Shown: positions 45,180-56,340 of the stretch, in pieces
Numbering within the stretch: position 1 is the stretch's first letter
How the letters are laid out: each line of letters opens with the position of its first letter
Origin: Amblyornis subalaris
Lineage: Eukaryota > Chordata > Aves > Passeriformes > Ptilonorhynchidae
Assembly (NCBI GenBank): GCA_018881555.1
Contig: JACAXG010000093.1
Location: forward strand, 1,855,549 to 1,919,548
Length of the DNA: 64,000 bases
Reading direction: 5' to 3'
Position numbers and translations under genes: made by a program
Notes under the pieces: model-generated
What the model was told of the DNA's origin: nothing
Databases searched by the model: none
The model's input: the letters and a program-made list of their open reading frames with translations, nothing else

Positions 45180-45720
45180 TGTTTTTCGAGTTAACCCAAG
45201 TTCTTCCTGAAGGGAAGAATCAAACGTGAGGCGAAGTCATAAGCAATGGGTTTACTGGGTCCATTTCAGCGACCTTAATGGATGTAACAACCACCCTTCC
45301 ATTCACCAGATGAAATCCCCATCCAAGCAGAAGGATAGTAGGAGGCTTATGACATCCATAAAATGGGTGTCGTTTGCATGGAGATGAATTTCAGCCTTTA
45401 GAAGCCAACGGAATCACATTTTCCATTATGTTCAGCCAGCAGAACGGCTTTCATTAATCAGCCTATCATCAAGGACTCAGTCCTACCACATCACTCACAC
45501 TAAGTAATACCTAAGATGCAAATAGGTCCACTAAAGCAAAGGAGGCATCTGGAGAAGTTGTGTCATTCTCCGAGTAAAGCTGCTTTAATGGACTTTGAGA
45601 AATCTCTCGTTCCACAAGTGAAATCCTCGTACCCTTCCAGCTCTTCAGGAAGGTCCTGACTAAATAAGTCATTCAACAGAAGTATTTAATCGCCTGAATG
45701 CTGGAGAACTGNGACAAAAG
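45180..45720. promoter_or_regulatory. candidate conserved non-coding element
   Basis: Long repeat-free stretch with balanced composition and many developmental-type words: CTTAATGGATGT near 45275, GTTTGCATGGAGATGAATTT near 45371 (an octamer-like TTTGCAT inside), CATTAATCAGCC near 45451, ATGCAAAT (octamer, inverted) at 45517-45524, and GCTTTAATGGAC near 45580. No frame longer than about 60 codons crosses it. One of the better enhancer candidates; conservation untested. Confidence 0.38.
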
Positions 45721-46859
45721 TTCAGCTGTTGAAGGATGTACCTGAAGAAAACAGGTAAAATGCACCATTTACTGCTTTTTCAGCTCAANTAGAGAGGTCA
45801 AAATTCCTTTCCGTTCAGCAATTGACACTGAACTCTTTGAGCCACCATTTTGAGTAAGGTAAAGGAGGCCTTAAGTTCTAGGAATACGGACAGACTTGGT
45901 GTAGATGAGGCTTTATTTCCCTTGATTAACTGGAAATCAAAGTGCTGCCAATATTTGCAGTGTTCTGTGTACCCATTTAGCCATCCTATTTCTTGGTCTG
46001 GCTGGGTTTATCCATGATAAGGGATACCTGCCTTTGTACCGAATAAAATNTTTGTTTTCTATCTTATTAACATTTTCCTGAATTTGGCCAGATGCTGTAT
46101 TTTCCTTGCTTCATATCCTAAGCAGAACTATAAAGTCTGAACAATTAAACTGACTAAAAAAGCATGAGAAATCCCAACTTTTACANTTGCATGGCCTTGC
46201 CATTTGGTAAATCCAATGAAGATTTTTGATCTTCCTTTTACGAAATGCAAATAAAAATGAAAAATATTTATTATTCCCAATCAATTGAGCATTTGTGTAT
46301 TATTCCTTTCAAAATGTCTAATAGATGTTAGGTGATTTTTGTGCCTCTTTTTACATATTTAGTTTGTTACTTGTTTCCTATCATGATCACCGAATCATTT
46401 GAAAGACTCTTTGGGTTAAAATGTGGGAAAAGAATGATATATTTGTTAATTGTTGCTGTTCTTGCTATGATCTTTGGCAACACCTGCTGGTGGTACTCTG
46501 CAGTGCTGGAGCCACTCTACATATATGCCTTCAACATATAGACCTTCGGCTGGCCACACAGTCCCTGTCCAACTGCACAGAGCACGGACACACTCAGTGG
46601 GCTTAAAAATACCAGCCCAAGCTCAGGAAAGCACTTGCACAGGCTTTGCAGGCTCAAACACTTTTTCACGTTAAAATGTGCCTGGTTTTGTTTGTCAATG
46701 TGGCCGCTGTGATTTGTAAAAGTTGTGTTTTTATGGTAACTTAAGCCAAGGAGATTTTCATCCAGAACATCTCCCATCCGCTCTCTAGTAACGAGGTATT
46801 TTGAGCAGCCAGATAAATAACATTTAGGCATCTAATAAAAACTGCCGGGGGTTTTTTTT
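45721..46859. other. unique AT-rich sequence with a short hydrophobic frame
   Basis: Contains a 69-aa + frame (46332-46541) with two hydrophobic runs (about residues 1-19 and 36-50) and no recognisable family. AT-rich DNA often yields hydrophobic frames by chance because T-rich codons encode F, L, I and V, so it is not called as a CDS. Confidence 0.4.
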
Positions 46860-47640
46860 TGGTCTCAAATCCTCTTTTTTACATAGTACAGCAGCAAAGG
46901 CTGGTATTGTAGGTGAAAGTCTGTAAATTTGCAGTAACTGAAAAATAACAGAAGGCGCAGCAGCATTCTTTATGTTAGTCTATATTGATCGGCTCTAATG
47001 AGCACCAGTGGAGCTGTAGCTAATGGTGGTATGTCTGGTGTTAAGGGCAAATGTGGGAGAAGATTATCAACCCAAGGGGTTTAACAGTTGCTGGACTGCC
47101 CTCAGCCCTCAGGGCAATGATGCACTTGAGAGGTCACTGTATCAAATGAGGGAAAAGATTCAGCTCGCGCTGCTGGAAGAAATGCAGCAGGAGCTGTGCT
47201 TTAGCCGAGACTACCGGCATCAATAAAACAGTTCCTCTCTGCCGGCTGCTCCTTCCCCTCTCCTTTCCCCCACCACCGCCTACCTAGAGCTGCATTGCTA
47301 ATTAAGAACCCTAACACGGGGATCTGGGAAGGGATGGCACCGAACTGCTCCGAATTAGGCTGGAATATGCACACGGACAAAGTCGGCGCCTTGGCGCCAT
47401 CGGCACGAGGGACTCGCGCGGAGAATGACAACTNACGGGGCACAATGGTTTTACACCTGACTCCTGTTTGTTACCTGGGGGGGTCCCGCTGCCATTTGAT
47501 GTGAATTTGCTTGATATTCCATTCAGTGTGTAGCTGCCACCCCCTTCCGAGATCTGAGAGGGCCGAGATGAGTGACCACCGGCGCAGGGAAGGCCACCGG
47601 GCTTCAAGGGGAAGTTAACTGGCAGATATGAGAGAACGCT
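46860..47640. promoter_or_regulatory. candidate conserved element, CpG-bearing in its right half
   Basis: The left half has homeodomain-like words (GGCTCTAATGAGC near 46991, TAGCTAATGGTGG near 47018). The right half (about 47210-47640) is GC-rich with CpGs and has a paired GGCGCC site at 47385-47390 and 47393-47398, plus GCTAATTAAG near 47297. A short protein-like frame ends at 47226 (see the separate entry). It could be an exon-plus-promoter arrangement or an enhancer. Confidence 0.36.
47113..47226 (+). CDS. speculative terminal exon, unknown product
   Basis: From a splice-acceptor-like CCCTCAGCCCTCAG ending at 47112, an in-frame stretch of 37 codons runs to a TAA at 47224-47226. The peptide has an amphipathic, helix-like part (LERSLYQMREK, then LALLEEMQQEL) and ends SRDYRHQ. 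The frame stays open upstream to an ATG at 47023. I recognise no family, and no partner exon or donor site is found in the window. Most likely chance within a conserved non-coding element; the composition is the only reason for listing it. Confidence 0.1.
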   Translation, partial: GNDALERSLYQMREKIQLALLEEMQQELCFSRDYRHQ

Positions 47641-49402
47641 CGCAGTAAAATGTTTGTGCAGAAAGGAAGCTACAGGTATTCAAAAAGATAAAAATGAACT
47701 GAGAAATGCCTTGAGGTGGATGGCATGTTGCACATTCCAGGCTTTAATAGCCTAATGGAATAATTTTAACTGTGTGAGGCTCTGAAACACACCAAGAGGC
47801 TCTGCTGAGAACCGAGCAGTGAGATTTCAAATATTTATCACAATAAACAGCAACATATATTTTAAAAAAAAATCACAAGCAGAATATTTTACTTAATGTT
47901 GTAAATAAGCAAATTACATATTACCTTAGCTCCATCATGCCATGGCACCCTGTGGTTATGGCAAATTATTTATTAGGTCTTTAAAAATTCTAAGACATGG
48001 ATTCCTCTTGTTCCTTAGAGACTGATGATGGGTCAGATTATTAAAAAAATCTTCACAGTTCAAATTTTTTTTGCAGTGTTAACATGGAACATGGCTGGAT
48101 GAAGCATTCTTTATTCCAGTCAGAGATTTTCCAACCAGTTTTGCCTGAACAAGAGGGAAGCGAGTCAGGATTTGGTCAAAGAAGAAGAATATTTCGTACC
48201 ACTGTCAGCAAAAAAAGAGAAGGTTTTAGACTGTTATCGGGCTGCTGACACGAAAATACCTGAAATAAGTGGAGCAGGCACTAAAGCTGGCATGCACACT
48301 CAGTGGGAGCAACGGGNCTGGAGACGAGGAGAAACATTTTCCGCAAAGAAGCCGGAGTTGACACATCCGACGCTCGCTGCCTGATGGGCTCCAGCTNGGG
48401 GGTTTGATGTCTGCGGCTCCCACCACTGTCCATTAGACAGGCGCCCGCACCAGGGATGCTGCAGCCACAAGTGACACTAATGTGCTCCACTGCTGACACT
48501 GGGGAACCCACAGGAAAATGTGTTCATCCCCTGGCTGCTGCACGGTTAAAAAGGGAACCAGTCTGGCAAAACAGAGGGAGGGAGTTTGCGTCCCCAGCGC
48601 TTCATCTGTCCCCATCCTCGTGCCTTGCTCGTGCTGAAATTTCTGAATATCCTANCAAAAAAATAAGCCACATTATTTTTAAAGTACATCCTGAAAAGTG
48701 CCTTTCCTGCTGTAGCTTGAATTCCAATTGGTTTAGGCAAGACCAAGNTGCTTCTTCACAACATGAACCCATGTGGCAAATTCGTGGCATTTTTTTCTAC
48801 AACTTGAGTTAAGTATCTTGAGTGGACTTGCTAATTGACACAGTTATTGAGATTTCCTCCAGCCATAAATGCTCAGCTGCCATGGGGTGTGAAGCACGAG
48901 CAGAAGACGACCACAACCCCTGAGCCTGCAGAAATGTTCCTGTGACTCCGAATTANTGGCAAGGCCAAGGCTGGATTCAGAAGTTTCAGGGGAAAACCAA
49001 GACTGCCAGCTCNAGGTGAAGCAAAGAGCCAGATAGCACTTTTCAAGTGACGGCTCATCCTCTTCAAATTATTGTCTATGTCAAGATATTTAAGTATATG
49101 TGTTTTTCCAGTTCATATTTCAGCCCAAAGAACTCAGTTACCAGTGTAAAACTGGGTACCCAGAATCACAAAGGACTGTGCAAGTTTGAGATGTTGGGCC
49201 TTGTTTTCATTCATGAACTTTTCTAATACTCTAAAACTCTTCTACACTCTTTGTTATTGAAGTTTAGTTTTGGACATATTTGATTTTAAGAAGGTCATAG
49301 CTTAACTTTCAGCTGCCTTTATCCTTCTAATGACAAAAGTACCAATCAAATTCCTGTCTATACAGCAGCAAGTTCCATAGTTCAGAAGGATATATATAAA
49401 TA

Positions 49403-49416
49403 TTTTTTTTTTTTTT
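49403..49416. repeat. poly-T tract (T14)
   Basis: Mononucleotide run after a short TATATATAAATA stretch. Simple sequence. Confidence 0.88.
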
Positions 49417-50510
49417 AATTGAAAGAATTTGGTGAAAAGTTTATCTGAAAGGATAATGTGAATATTAGAACAGGAGCTGTTCTGTGATGACTTTTTTCTT
49501 AAGGAGACTTTACAGTTTTTTAATGCATTATTTAATTTATTTCATACCTGTTGTTCCACATGCTGCAGCTTAATGGAGAGATTAATGTCTGGGATTTGAA
49601 ATTAGCTTTTATTGGTTTGGTTGAACTGGCAAATAACATCCAGCTAAGGAACAAGTGTGGAATCATTTTTTATTCCTTTTTCCACAGTTGTCTCTCTTTG
49701 GATTGAGGGAAGCACCGTGTGTGCCTTAGAGTTCCTCAAAGCCTGCAGAAGAAATGGACATCACAACACTGCAGGACGGATCGGATCCATATCTTGGACC
49801 TTGTCATATTTACCCATCTCATGGATCTTAACTCCAAAACTTAATTAGTCCAAATTTCCCCAGCTAAAGTCGCTCAGAGTTTAATGATGTGGGAATCCAG
49901 CTAAGGAACCTATCTGGGATTTTTTAATAGTTGATATTGACCAGTCATTTTGAACTGTTTGCTTTGAAAAGGACATGCTATTTATTTTTTCTTTCCATTT
50001 AAATATCAAAAATAAAAGACCTTGCTCTAGCTCACAACGATAATCCATACAATGAATAACCACTCAGTGGCATTAAAAATGTCCTCACTTAAATGAAGAA
50101 ATATTTTCAGCTCTTGAGATTAATTAGCCACGAAATCCCCCCCCTTAGCCAGCAGTCTCAAAAAATCCTACCAAGTCATTATAACTTAGGCAGTAAATAA
50201 AATTTTGCCTGTGAATTTTTTTCCATATGCATCTCTTGAATGCAGGGCAGCTATTTCAGCGGTTCACAAGAAATGCACCTTATTTTCTTTGCACTGGAGG
50301 TTTTCACTGTGCAGTATCCTGGCCTTCACCCCNTGAACACCACTAAATCCCATAAGTGATCCCAAGATGATGTTGTTTAGCACAGAAATATTATTTTCAA
50401 TGAAGCAGCAAGTACGAGCACTTGGAAATGGATGAGCATGAGCACTTAGAAATGCAGAAGTTTTGCCAGGTTGGGAGAGGAACCCAAAACTTGAACCTTG
50501 TGCATTTTAC

Positions 50511-50546
50511 GAGAAGAAAGAAAAAGAAAAAAAGAGAGGAAAAAAC
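50511..50546. repeat. polypurine tract
   Basis: GA- and A-rich stretch with no pyrimidine for about 36 bases. It has no clear unit and is low complexity. Confidence 0.8.
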
Positions 50547-52434
50547 CTCCAAACCCAAAAATTGTGCTAATTTAAAGGCACTTTAGAAATTAGTCTGTAT
50601 TATCATAAAGCTTCTTTATAGCTACAAACCACATGGAAATCCTCTTTCCAGGAAAGAACTCCTTTCCTACTTACTCATTGACCTCCTCTTGGGTGACATT
50701 GGCTGTGCTCCTTGAATCCTGACATCTTCCTGGGGGAATCCAGCTGCAAGGGTCTTCCCACACCTTTCCCTTATGGAAATTCACCTACACCCCACATCAG
50801 TCTTGCTGTGAGGAGAAAGTTTCCTGGTCCTGACTGTCCTGTTTGATCCTGCTGGTGATTTAGGTAAAGTGCCAATTAAACCATTCAAACCCAAACCAGC
50901 ACAAGTGGCCGTGGCTTATCAGCAAAGGTGTTTTATCACTTAGCTCCAGAGGATCTTGGCTGAACTTNCAGCCTGTTCCCCCATCACAAAACTATCTGGG
51001 ACATATTTAGACAATGGAAAGGTTTGAATCTTAAAAAGCTCTCGCAAGTCATTTGAAGAATCTTTAATAATAATATTTTCTTGCTGTTTGAGTGAAATAT
51101 CCAAAAAATGCCAAATTTCTCAGTGGAACATGATCTAAACAACACTTTCNATTCCATGGCTTCGTGTGGTTTATAGGACTTGATCCTCTTTCATTTTAAT
51201 TCTTTGCATCTCTGTGGTTCAAGCCCAAATAAAATGAATCTTCACACTGTGGTATTTCCTAAGTTCCCAATTCTATATTTATAGGAATTCAGCAAGGTGA
51301 TGGTTTCAGGCCAGGTCTGCAGTGGGTCTCAACCCCCTTCACTAAATTATTTGAGATAAATCTTAGTCTTTTCATCTAAATAAAACTTTTTAATTTGGGG
51401 GGGTAAATATAATCCCATAATAGATTTTGGCCTTCAAATGCATTTTGTGACCAGACATTTTGGCAGAGGATGGGATACTCCTATTTTCAGGAATTTTGTC
51501 CATTCTCACTTCTCATATCCAAAAGGAAAATGTCTGTGCATCTATTAAAGCTCAGCCTGAAGAACTCTGGTAACATCTGTTAAATGAAATTATTACCACT
51601 GGCTCTCTCCTTTAGTTTTGACCAACAACTTTCTGTCTTCAAGACTCAGTCCTAAATTTTTCCTTTCAGACTGTTTCATCTGTGAGTTTTTGTTTGTTGG
51701 GGGGGTTGGTTGGTTTTTTAATTGTTTCTTTTGTGGACCATCTCTACAGTGTTTCTCTCTCCATCCACATCAACTTCATTTTTAATTTTACCCTCTCCTT
51801 TTGTCCTCTGCCATTAGCTTCTCAATGAATATCCCTCCAGTGACAATTTACCTGCATTTCTTGCAGGTTTCTTAACATCCTTAAAGATTTTAANGCTCCA
51901 CACTTACACCCACTGCCACTTGGTTTGGTCATTGGGCTACTGAGTTCAGTCACCTTTAATTTACCTTTTTTTTTCTTCCCTACTTATTTCATGGAAAGAG
52001 TAAACTAAAACATATGGCTTNAAAAAAAATCTCACAACATTCATGCATGGGCTTGATGCCTCCCCAGAGTAAATTCCTGGTTCCCCCATACAGAAATGCT
52101 GCCTAAAATTGAAGGGTGGTGTTTCATATTTAAAGAATTATCAACAGCAGTGTCATTAATAGTGCTTTGACACAGAAAGTAGCAAAATCTAATTCAATAT
52201 GGTGAAAACTTTGTTGATTGGAAAACAAAGAAATATATCNTTTCACTCCCTGATCATATAAAATCATTAGCAGTAAAAGGAGAGCGAGGAGAGAAAAATC
52301 AAGTGCTGAATCATGAAAAGAGTCAGCAGATCAAGGTCTTCCTTCTAAAAAATCTTTAGCAGGGAAAAGAAGAAACAGCGGATATTATTTCCAATTATTT
52401 CTCAAATTGGAACAGAGAAAGGAAAATAAAAAAT

Positions 52435-52456
52435 ACACACACACAAAAAAAAAAAA
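52435..52456. repeat. AC dinucleotide plus poly-A
   Basis: Five AC units followed by twelve A. A minor microsatellite. Confidence 0.85.
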
Positions 52457-52559
52457 TCCCTGACTTGGTGCTACTGGAGTTTGTAGCTGGAAGGAAAGTC
52501 CTTGCTTATATTGAAGTAAAGTTCTGAAAATAAGCAAAGAACAGATTTATTGATTTTTG

Positions 52560-53110
52560 GTGAAGTCTGGGTGTAAAAAAGAGAAAGAATAAAGAAGTGC
52601 TCTTTGCCCGCTATGTCCAAATGACATCCCCAGTGGCCTTCTTAATGGTGGGGGAGGGGAGGGGGCAGGTGCCTACCCCGGCACACGGCCACAACTGCCC
52701 TTAGGCAAGGGCTAATGGTATTGGCTGAGCCTGCTCTAAGCCTCTCTTTTCTAATAGCCAACTTTCTCTGTGCGAGAAGACAGACAGATATTGATTGGTC
52801 CAAATGCCCTTGAGTTGACAACATCTGAAATGAAAATCCACAAGGCTAGCACAAACTTTCTGCAAGTTCAATTCCTTGGAATCTGATTAGGAGGCTGGCC
52901 TGCGCGAGCGTTTTCATGGAAAAGGTCTCCCTTTGTCGCTGCCTTCCTGCGCGTAATTATNGGCGCGGAAGCGGCGCCGTCGGATTCGCGATTTTTGGGA
53001 GGCAGGTTAAGGATAAGAAGGTTTTGATTAAGGAAGCAGAGCGAGCCGAGCCCGTCGTGAAGTTTAACAACAATTTCGCAAAGACACGGGGTCACATTTC
53101 CCAGCTCTGA
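52560..53110. promoter_or_regulatory. strong candidate conserved regulatory element
   Basis: Repeat-free block combining a G-rich tract (52648-52668), a CCAAT-type ATTGATTGGTCCAAAT near 52791, a GCGTAATTAT word near 52951, and preserved CpGs (ggcgcggaagcggcgccgtc, 52962-52981; attcgcgattt near 52985) in otherwise AT-rich DNA. Survival of CpGs amid AT-rich surroundings suggests constraint or constant hypomethylation. Short frames of 60-75 aa cross it on both strands without domain character. No transcript evidence is visible. Confidence 0.4.
52648..52668 (+). other. G-rich tract with quadruplex potential
   Basis: Runs of G5, G4 and G5 separated by single A, flanked by GG dinucleotides on both sides (ggtg before, cagg after). 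Only three runs have three or more G, so a full three-tier quadruplex would need a borrowed or bulged run; a two-tier form is possible. Confidence 0.45.
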
Positions 53111-53861
53111 GNGTTAATTTGGTATAAAAAAATAGAGCACTCATTCTCCTTTCATCTGCTGCTACGAGGGGTGCTCTCCAAAGTTACTGAATGATGGGTG
53201 AGAAAGAGACAGAATTTAAAGAGTTCACCTTTCAGGGAAGTTACTTCATCCAGACTTAATGTTCTAACTACCTGCAAGTGGGGCTTTATTTTCTAATGAC
53301 TTTGTTTTCCAGGATTCAAACATTGGAGTTACAGTTTGCAAATGTTAAGGATGAGGAATAGAGAAAGCTGGAGGAGTTTATTTTGTACCTTATTAGGCAT
53401 TCCTTTTTTTATTCTACAAATTCCTCCTAAATCAATACATTGACTACTGTATAAACCTTAAATAAAGCATTATTAAAGTGGAAGCAGTGTTCCTGTCCTA
53501 CTGGGTTATTTAGAAGCATAAAAGATACACTCATAAGAATCAGGATCATGCCAGGTAAAGTACAGCTGGAATACACATTAAATTTATTCAGTCATTGATT
53601 TGTAATGTTGATCCTCCATGGCTTCATGTTTCTTTTCTCATTAATCTTAGTTAACCCTCTCAAAACAATGCCAACGTTGGCGTTTGATGTATTGAAGATC
53701 CAACCTGCAGAGGATGCTGCTTTCTGGACTGTGATCCCTGCCATCAGTGGGGATAAAGCCACAGAACCAGGGAATCTGCTTTGCTTGATTTTGTGTTAAA
53801 TATGAAGGAGAGAGGCTTTTTTTTCTCAGAGGAAGAAGCGAACAAAGGAAGAAGATGCACA
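53111..53861. other. unique AT-rich non-coding sequence
   Basis: AT-leaning, no recognised element. End of the CR1-free block. Confidence 0.45.
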
Positions 53862-53935
53862 GTTCCAATGCCCCATGGTTGGAACGAGATGATCTTTAAG
53901 GTCCTTTCCAACCCAAACCGCTCTAAGATTCTGTG
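53862..53935 (+). mobile_element. CR1 LINE very short 3' end
   Basis: Reads ccccatggttggaacgagat, gatctttaaggtcctttcca, acccaaaccgctc and AAGATTCTGTG. It lacks the 'ggcaggg' group that normally sits between catgg and ttgg. Confidence 0.88.
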
Positions 53936-54777
53936 CTGACCTAAGACAGGGAATGTGAATGTTTTGGCTGCAGAAAATTGATAGATCTGCTGGAGGTCTC
54001 CTGTGGGGCAAGGAACAAACTGCTGTGGTGTTTCCACTAACAAACACTCAGCTCCAGGAGATAGTCACTGCAGAGGAAGGCAGAAAGCTGCAAAGAACAA
54101 TCCTAATTTAGAAATTAAGACCTCCGCCTGTAAAGCCATTAATTATTTTAATTGGAGACTCCTCTTACTAAGGCATTTCCATCTTCTACCTGCCCCTCCC
54201 TCCCTCCCCACCTGATAAAGCGGCTTTTGTACAGAATCTGGCTGAAGAGGAGGGAAGGAAAGGTCACTTTTGGAGGAATCAGTAGCAAATACACACAAGA
54301 GTGCAGAGACTCGGGAGCCTGGGGCATTTATCCACCTGCTGGAGGTGAGCCCGTCATTAAAGCCCTGTCCATTCCTCTGTGGGATGAACTGGGTTCAATC
54401 CATCATTCCTCTGGACTTCATCCTGGCCATGCAGGACTGTGGTGGTTACCAGCCACTTCTGAAAATCTTGCCTGATCTCCTTTTGGCATATATGGGTAAC
54501 AATTTATTTGTTATTTTATGTCGTGACATATGTGTCAAATATCAGCTGTTTAGACTAAGTGGCCAACTTCTATCACATCCCTTGCTGCAAAANCGTAACT
54601 GGATCATAGTCCTTCCTGAGAATGCCAGTGGTTTTGTTATGGAACAGCTCCATGGACTTGGACTTTAGCGTCCAGCTTGCTTTAAAACCCATCTGCCTTT
54701 TAATTATCAGGTCCACACTTCCCCATCTGACTTTTTAACAAGCTCAGAATCCCAATAATATATTATCAATATAGGCC
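53936..54777. other. unique non-coding sequence
   Basis: No element recognised. A 132-aa + frame at 54270-54668 has no start or splice support and no domain. Confidence 0.42.
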
Positions 54778-54782
54778 AAAAA

Positions 54783-54817
<35 letters not shown>

Positions 54818-54819
54818 AT
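54778..54819. repeat. AAAT tetranucleotide microsatellite
   Basis: About ten uninterrupted AAAT units. Likely polymorphic in length. Confidence 0.97.
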
Positions 54820-55589
54820 CCCAAGCTACAATTTTCCCTGTAATTATTTACGGCCTGTAGGAGATCAAGACCGGGGTGAAGAATGGCCACCCACTTTCAC
54901 ACCCATAGAAGTTACATCCAGCATCAAGGGGGAAATGATTTAGCTGAAGACAGACTACGAAGTGAACATTAGCTGCAAATGTGAGTCTTGTTTGCTGTAA
55001 ATCCATCCCTTGAAACTATTTCTTCCTTCAGCACCAAATAGTCTTTCTAATCTTTTGTCTTTTCAAATAGCTGTGATAATATTAAAACCATGCTTCACGG
55101 CAAACAGCATTTCTGGGATTTTCCTAAGAGATGTGGCTTTGGATAAGAAAGTGCAATTGAGTTAAAGCAGTAGGAGAGCCNGGAGTCAGTGGGGTTTGTT
55201 GTGATCCGTTGACCACTTCCCAGTAGGCATCTCCGCAGTCGCTGAGAATTACTAAACACCATTTCAAGGAATATAGGTAATTCAGTCAACCAAAAAACCA
55301 AACAAAATAAGCCCAGCATAAAATACATTTTAAAAAACCCTACTGGCATGTGAAAAGCAGGAATCTGTCGAGCCTGCTTTGAATCATTCCCNGTGTACTT
55401 AGCTAAGGAAAAAATCAGATGGACGAAATTTCTCAGTGTGCACAAAGATTGGAAAATGGATATTTCTGCAAGCACTGAAATGTTTCTGAGAGAGAGAAAT
55501 GACAAAGCTGGCTTTCTTTTGTCCCAGTGCTTAGAACATGTCACACCNTTCAGGCAAATATGTCGCAAAAATTAAGGCGGTAAATAAGA
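54820..55589. other. unique non-coding sequence
   Basis: AT-leaning; no repeat or gene recognised. A 157-aa minus frame (55095-55568) overlaps other frames, contains N and shows no domain. Confidence 0.42.
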
Positions 55590-56340
55590 ATAAACTGTTT
55601 GATACCACAATNCAGAGACATTATGACTGAAGAACTTTCTTGCTGTCAGATAAAAGTGTGGCAGGTTTTCCCTGCACCGAGCCTGGCTCTCTGTGGCCTG
55701 GCCATGATTTCTGCTGGAGTGCCTAGAAAAAACCTGCCATGCTTCCCCATAATTTTTCATGAGGAATTGGAGCTGATAACAGCCAGGACAAACAGCTGAG
55801 GAGCTCTCGGTACAGCTGCCCCAATTCTCAGCCTTTTCACTCAGATTTATCATCAGAAAAAAAAAAATCTGTAAAAAATCCTCAACTGGACTTTCACAAC
55901 CACTATTGACGAGTAAATACAGGTGTACATTTATATATGTATTTGCCCATACAGATGTCCCAGAGTTTACTGAAACACCAGTGCATGCAAAATGGAATGA
56001 AGAGGTTCTGTCTGTATTTTATCATTATTGCACTTCTAAGACAATACCCTGCTCCCTCTATAAAGAATGATAGGATGGGCAGGCTGGAGTAGCTGCAGGG
56101 GATCCTACGCCTGTTGCCTGCCAAAGCTGCTTACTACTTAACAACTGATCAACTGGCCCCCAAGGCAACAGCTTAACAAGCCCCAGTAGAAGTGGACTCA
56201 AGATTTCTTCCTCAGCAAAGAAAATGAAACCATTTACCAGGTATGACCAATATCCAGAAATCAAGGGGAGCAGCACCAGCCACACTTTATCTCCCCAGCT
56301 CGTCAGAAATAGCCAAGGTGTTTTTAGGCTGCTCTCCTAA
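55590..56340. promoter_or_regulatory. candidate conserved non-coding element or cluster
   Basis: Repeat-free with balanced composition. It contains GTCAGATAAAAG (GATA-type) near 55646, CATAATTTTTCATGAGG near 55748, GTTACTTAACAAC-like words near 56138, and a CCCCAAGGCAAC stretch near 56157. It spans an AT-rich hinge at 55855-55900. Boundaries are approximate; call based on texture. Confidence 0.3.

Larger units (their letters stand above)
47641..52559. other. unique AT-rich non-coding sequence (CR1-free)
   Basis: Nearly 5 kb without a CR1. Low-complexity points: T14 at 49403-49416, a purine tract at 50511-50546, and (AC)5 plus A12 at 52435-52456. The many open frames are all under 120 aa and none has a domain. 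A TTTCTTTCCATTTAAATATC word near 49990 and AGATTAATTAGCC near 50118 are homeodomain-like. Confidence 0.42.

Noticed and set aside
53340..53375. MIR-like ggatgaggaatagagaaagc stretch
   Set aside because: Too short, and its flanks do not follow the MIR order.
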